Shown here: piece after piece, positions 56,212 to 60,804 of the stretch
How the letters are laid out: each line of letters begins with the position of its first letter
How positions within the stretch are numbered: the first letter of the stretch is position 1
Origin: Magnetospirillum sp. UT-4
GTDB taxonomy: Bacteria > Pseudomonadota > Alphaproteobacteria > Rhodospirillales > Magnetospirillaceae
DNA length: 60,804 nucleotides
Reading direction: 5' to 3'
Assembly (NCBI RefSeq): GCF_902729435.1
Contig: NZ_CACVCG010000041.1
Span: forward strand, 6,550-67,353
The notes under the pieces: generated by a model
Seen by the model: the letters and a program-made list of their open reading frames with translations, nothing else
Databases searched by the model: none
What the model was told of the DNA's origin: nothing
Made by a program: the position numbers and the translations under genes

Positions 56212-56309
56212 GGGTACCCCCGAAGCGGCTCGTCTTGCATTGGTCCGCCGGCACCGGGGCCCCTGGGAGGAGGAGGGGGGACCCCGGGCCGGCACGATGG
56301 CTCATACCT

Positions 56310-56325
56310 AACAAAAACCGTGCCA
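56310..56325 (-). promoter_or_regulatory. Sigma54-like promoter of amtB
   Basis: Minus strand TGGCACGGTTTTTGTT: TGGCAC-N5-TTGT against the consensus TGGCAC-N5-TTGC. Only the C of the -12 GC is replaced. It lies about 100 nt upstream of the amtB start. RpoN/NtrC control of amtB is common in proteobacteria. Confidence 0.55.
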
Positions 56326-56496
56326 CCCGGCCGATCGGGCCTTTGTGCGGGGTACTGGCGGTCGCGACCCCAGGGAATTGCCGCAAATTGTGCAGGATTT
56401 GGGCAGCGTTCGGGGGTGCTGCACTGGAATTAGGCATAGGCGGGCCGGCTGGAAGCGACCGGACGGCGGTGATAAGCTCCCCCCACGGAGGTTTCC

Positions 56497-57054
56497 ATGA
56501 AGCTCAATCTGGGGTGCGGCCGCGACCGGCGACCGGGCTACGTCAACGTCGACAAGTACGCCACCTTCGCCCCCGACAGGGTGGTCGACCTGGAGGCGCC
56601 GCCGTGGCCGTTCCCCGATGGCGCCGTCGATGAGATCGTGCTGCACCACGTGCTCGAGCATCTGGGCCAGAGCACCGAGGTGTTCCTGGCCATCATCCGC
56701 GAGCTCTACCGCGTGCTCAAGCCCGGCGGAGTGGCCGAGATCACCGTGCCGCACCCGCGCAGCGACCTGTTCCTGGGCGACCCCACCCATGTCCGCGCCA
56801 TCACCCCGGCCATGTTCCAGTTGATGTCGAGGAAGAACTGCGCCGAGTTCGAGCGCGCCGGCACGCCCCATTCGCAGCTGGCGACGGTGCTGGAGGTGGA
56901 TTTCGAGGTGACGCAGGTGCGCAACCGGCTGGCGCCGGCCTGGGCGCAGCGGGCGGAGCGGGAACGCTGGACGCAGGCGCAGGTGCGCGAAGCCGCCGAC
57001 ACCTACAACAACGTGATCGAAGAGATCTTCATCACCCTGCGCAAGGTCGCCTGA
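56497..57054 (+). CDS. Class I SAM-dependent methyltransferase
   Basis: 185 residues. It begins with the SAM-binding motif MKLNLGCGRDRRPGYVNVDK, then VDLEAPPWPFPDGAVDEIVL, HHVLEHLGQSTEVFLAIIRE and LYRVLKPGGVAEITVPHPRS, the type 11 methyltransferase pattern. The C-terminal third (FEVTQVRNRLAPAWAQRAE) is unremarkable. Substrate is unknown. It is on the plus strand between two minus-strand nitrogen genes (P-II and amtB), and GGAGG lies 6-7 nt upstream of ATG. Confidence 0.85.
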   Translation: MKLNLGCGRDRRPGYVNVDKYATFAPDRVVDLEAPPWPFPDGAVDEIVLHHVLEHLGQSTEVFLAIIRELYRVLKPGGVAEITVPHPRSDLFLGDPTHVRAITPAMFQLMSRKNCAEFERAGTPHSQLATVLEVDFEVTQVRNRLAPAWAQRAERERWTQAQVREAADTYNNVIEEIFITLRKVA

Positions 57055-57099
57055 CCCGGCAACCCGCGCCGGTCGCCCGCGTCAGGAAGCCCGCGACGG

Positions 57100-57122
57100 C
57101 CCCCCGGGACGGACCCGGGGGG
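57100..57122. terminator. GC hairpin between convergent methyltransferase and P-II genes
   Basis: CCCCCCGGG (57100-57108), loop ACGGA, CCCGGGGGG (57114-57122): a perfect 9-bp stem in the convergent spacer. No T-run on either strand, so it is terminator-like rather than a canonical intrinsic terminator. Confidence 0.5.
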
Positions 57123-57146
57123 ACGGAGGGAAGGACCGGAACCGTC

Positions 57147-58993
<1,847 letters not shown>

Positions 58994-59002
58994 AGATAAG
59001 GG

Positions 59003-59076
59003 TTCACCACGAAGACACAAAGAACACGAAGAATTAATTGTTCTTTCCTTCGTGTCCTTTGTGTCTTCGTGGTGAA
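59003..59076. repeat. Palindromic intergenic repeat, family A copy 5
   Basis: TTCACCACGAAGACACAAAG on the left and CTTTGTGTCTTCGTGGTGAA on the right are exact complements. The interior is an AT-rich GAAGAATTAATTGTTCTTTC. Located between the convergent ubiH and nitroreductase genes. Confidence 0.92.
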
Positions 59077-59095
59077 TATATATTCTTATTTAATT

Positions 59096-59698
59096 TCACT
59101 CCACCCTGCACGCCTCGTCGAACTCCAGCCGCGGACCGCGCGGGAACAGGGCCGAGGCATCGCCGTAGCCGATGTTCATCAGGAAATTGGAGCGCAGCGG
59201 CGTGCCGGCGAAAAAGGCCTGGTCCACCGCCGCGTTGTCGAAGCCGCTCATGGGGCCGCAATCGAGTCCGACGGCGCGCAGCGCCAGCAGCAGGTATCCG
59301 GCCTGCAGGGTGGCGTTGCGGAAGGCGGTGGCCTGGATCAGCGGCTCGTTGCCGGCGAACCACGACCGGGCATCGGCGTGCGGGAACAGCACCGGCAGCT
59401 TGTCGTGGAATTCGAGATCGTGGGCCAGGATGGCGGTCACCGGCGCCGCCATGGTCTTGTCCACGTTGCCCGGCATCAGGGCCGGGCGCAGCCTGGCCTT
59501 GGCCTCGGGCGAGCGCACGAAGACCACGCGCAGCGGCTGGCAATTGGCCGAACTCGGCCCCATCCGCGCCAGATCCCAGGCGCGCCGCAGCAGCGCCTCG
59601 GGAACCGGTCGGTCCTGCCACTGGATGTGGGTGCGGGCGGCCAGGAACAGGGTATCCAGGGCCGCGCCCTCAACCGGACCCGTAACCGGGGTAGTCAT
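59096..59698 (-). CDS. RutE-like nitroreductase family protein (malonic semialdehyde reductase type)
   Basis: FMN-dependent reductase of 200 residues. It closely follows RutE/HadB landmarks: [110 protein letters not shown] and [22 protein letters not shown] 59698 follows AGGAGAACGGCG. The other rut genes are absent, so a role in pyrimidine catabolism is not supported by context. Confidence 0.88.
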   Translation of the reverse strand: MTTPVTGPVEGAALDTLFLAARTHIQWQDRPVPEALLRRAWDLARMGPSSANCQPLRVVFVRSPEAKARLRPALMPGNVDKTMAAPVTAILAHDLEFHDKLPVLFPHADARSWFAGNEPLIQATAFRNATLQAGYLLLALRAVGLDCGPMSGFDNAAVDQAFFAGTPLRSNFLMNIGYGDASALFPRGPRLEFDEACRVE

Positions 59699-59792
59699 CG
59701 CCGTTCTCCTGTCGTACAACGTCACGCGTCGCCGCCGGGTTGCGGAAACGCCCCTGAAATGTAGGCGAGACGGCGGCGGGGGATAAGGGGTA

Positions 59793-60804
59793 ATGCGACG
59801 GTCCTTGTTCGCGGGGATGGTTCTGGCGCTGGCGGCGGTCCTTGGTGCGGGCGCCGCGCGAGCGGCGGATTCGGCGGTGGTGCTGGCCTATTTCCGCTTC
59901 GCCGACGAGCGCTTCCCCACCGCCAACATACGCCTCGACCAGCTCGACGCCCACATCGCCGAGCTGAAGGGCGGCGGCTATGCGGTGCTGCCCTTGCCCG
60001 CGGTGGTCGATGCCCTGATCCGCGGCCGCCCGCTGCCCGACAAGGCGGTGGCCATCACCATCGACGACGCCTGGCGGTCGGTGTGGGACCACGCCTGGCC
60101 GCGTCTCAAGGCGGCCGGGCTGCCGTTCACCGTGTTCGTGGTGACCGACGAGATCGACCGCGGCGGCGCCGAGTACATGAGCTGGGACCAGCTGCGGGAA
60201 CTGGCCCGGTCGGGCCTGGTCACCATCGCCAGCCAGGGCGCCGGGCACCCGCACCTGCCGGCGCTGTCCGCCGCCAGCATCGCCGACGACCTGGCCCGCG
60301 CCCACGCCCGCTTCATCGCCGAGCTGAATGCCGCCCCCGACCTGTTCGCCTGGCCCTACGGCGAGATGAGCCGCGAAGCCGCCGCGCTGGTCCGCGACGC
60401 CGGCTACCGCGCCGCCTTCGGCCAGCATTCGGGGCCGGCCTGGAACCGCTCCGACCGCTGGTTCCTGCCGCGTTTCGCGCTGAACGAGACCTATGGCGAA
60501 ATCGAACGCTTCCGGCTGGTGGTGCGCACCCTGCCGCTGCCGGCCGTCGACGTCACCCCTGCCGACCCCAAGCTGGGCGCCAACCCGCCCCATTTCGGCT
60601 TCACCCTGGCCGAGGAGGTGCCGGGACTCGAGCACCTGGCCTGCTTCGCCTCGCACGAGGGGCGGGCGCTGACCGAACGGCTGGGGCCGCGCGTCGAGGT
60701 CCGCGTGCTCACCCCCTTCCCCCAGGGCCGCGGCCGCATCAACTGCACCGCCCCCTCGCTGGACGGCCGCCGGCGCTGGTTCGGCTGGCAGTTCTACGTG
60801 CCTT
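59793..60804 (+). CDS. Polysaccharide deacetylase (NodB-domain) family protein, C-terminus cut by window edge
   Basis: At least 337 residues. The signal peptide (about 1-24, ending ARAADSAVV) is followed by [20 protein letters not shown] and a NodB-like core with [56 protein letters not shown] and [20 protein letters not shown]. In the HXXXH metal motif the first His is replaced by Gln (QGAGH), and the usual YHRF-type start is YFRF. Activity may therefore differ from classic deacetylases. AAGGGG precedes ATG. A second, C-terminal region ([20 protein letters not shown]) is cut at 60804. Confidence 0.82.
   Translation, partial: MRRSLFAGMVLALAAVLGAGAARAADSAVVLAYFRFADERFPTANIRLDQLDAHIAELKGGGYAVLPLPAVVDALIRGRPLPDKAVAITIDDAWRSVWDHAWPRLKAAGLPFTVFVVTDEIDRGGAEYMSWDQLRELARSGLVTIASQGAGHPHLPALSAASIADDLARAHARFIAELNAAPDLFAWPYGEMSREAAALVRDAGYRAAFGQHSGPAWNRSDRWFLPRFALNETYGEIERFRLVVRTLPLPAVDVTPADPKLGANPPHFGFTLAEEVPGLEHLACFASHEGRALTERLGPRVEVRVLTPFPQGRGRINCTAPSLDGRRRWFGWQFYVP

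Overview
The window is a GC-rich, densely packed chromosomal segment of an alphaproteobacterium, most likely a Magnetospirillum/Phaeospirillum-type member of the Rhodospirillales. This rests on gene order and families: YlxR fused to an L7Ae-like domain beside nusA, hemW-rdgB-rph facing hrcA-grpE, a ccmCDEFGHI run, P-II near amtB, intracellular PHB depolymerase, a soluble CZB chemoreceptor and multiheme cytochromes. I did no database search, so the assignment is an inference. Both ends cut genes: pnp at the left and a polysaccharide deacetylase-like gene at the right.

Layout. 1-8.7 kb (minus strand): the translation/RNA operon rimP-nusA-ylxR-infB-rbfA-truB-rpsO-pnp, with a promoter and an attenuator-like terminator in the rimP leader. 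8.7-14 kb (minus): cytochrome c maturation genes ccmC-D-E-F-G-H-I, translationally coupled; ccmA and ccmB are not here. 14.2-19.3 kb: a sulfur/electron-transfer module with a triple-rhodanese lipoprotein (plus) and, on the minus strand, an octaheme tetrathionate-reductase-family cytochrome, a b-type cytochrome, a monoheme cytochrome c and a YeeE/YedE permease. 19.5-23.1 kb: a signalling group of soluble chemoreceptor, HATPase-REC-PP2C phosphatase and STAS protein, resembling an HsbR/HsbA partner switch.

23.1-26.8 kb holds the standout: one 1154-residue protein with TIR, seven WD40-type blades, a Roc-type GTPase, a COR-like region, a zinc ribbon and a DUF4365/PD-(D/E)XK-like C-terminus, directly downstream of tRNA-Arg(ACG). 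It looks like an acquired, single-gene immune system carrying two candidate effectors. 27-30 kb: an OmpA-fold lipoprotein, a YcgN-family protein and PHB depolymerase.

30-43.7 kb: a cobalamin cluster of the early-cobalt (anaerobic) type (cbiX, cobI, cbiG-cobJ fusion, cobM, cbiD, cobK, cobL, cobH, cobB/cbiA, cbiB, cobA), interleaved with SCO, SafE-type, DUF4168-like and anti-sigma-like genes. 43.7-48 kb: hemW, rdgB, rph, hrcA, grpE. 48-54.8 kb: a sugar dehydrogenase-like protein, xth, a highly structured non-coding stretch, lolA, ftsK, and a dapC-like aminotransferase. 54.8-60.8 kb: amtB, a methyltransferase, P-II, a UbiH-type hydroxylase, a RutE-like nitroreductase and the truncated deacetylase.

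Intergenic DNA is rich in repeats: five copies of a palindromic element built on ACCACxxAGxCACxxAG, three loci of a GC-rich CCCTCCCC-loop-GGGGAGGG element, and one ATCCGTGTTC-type palindrome.
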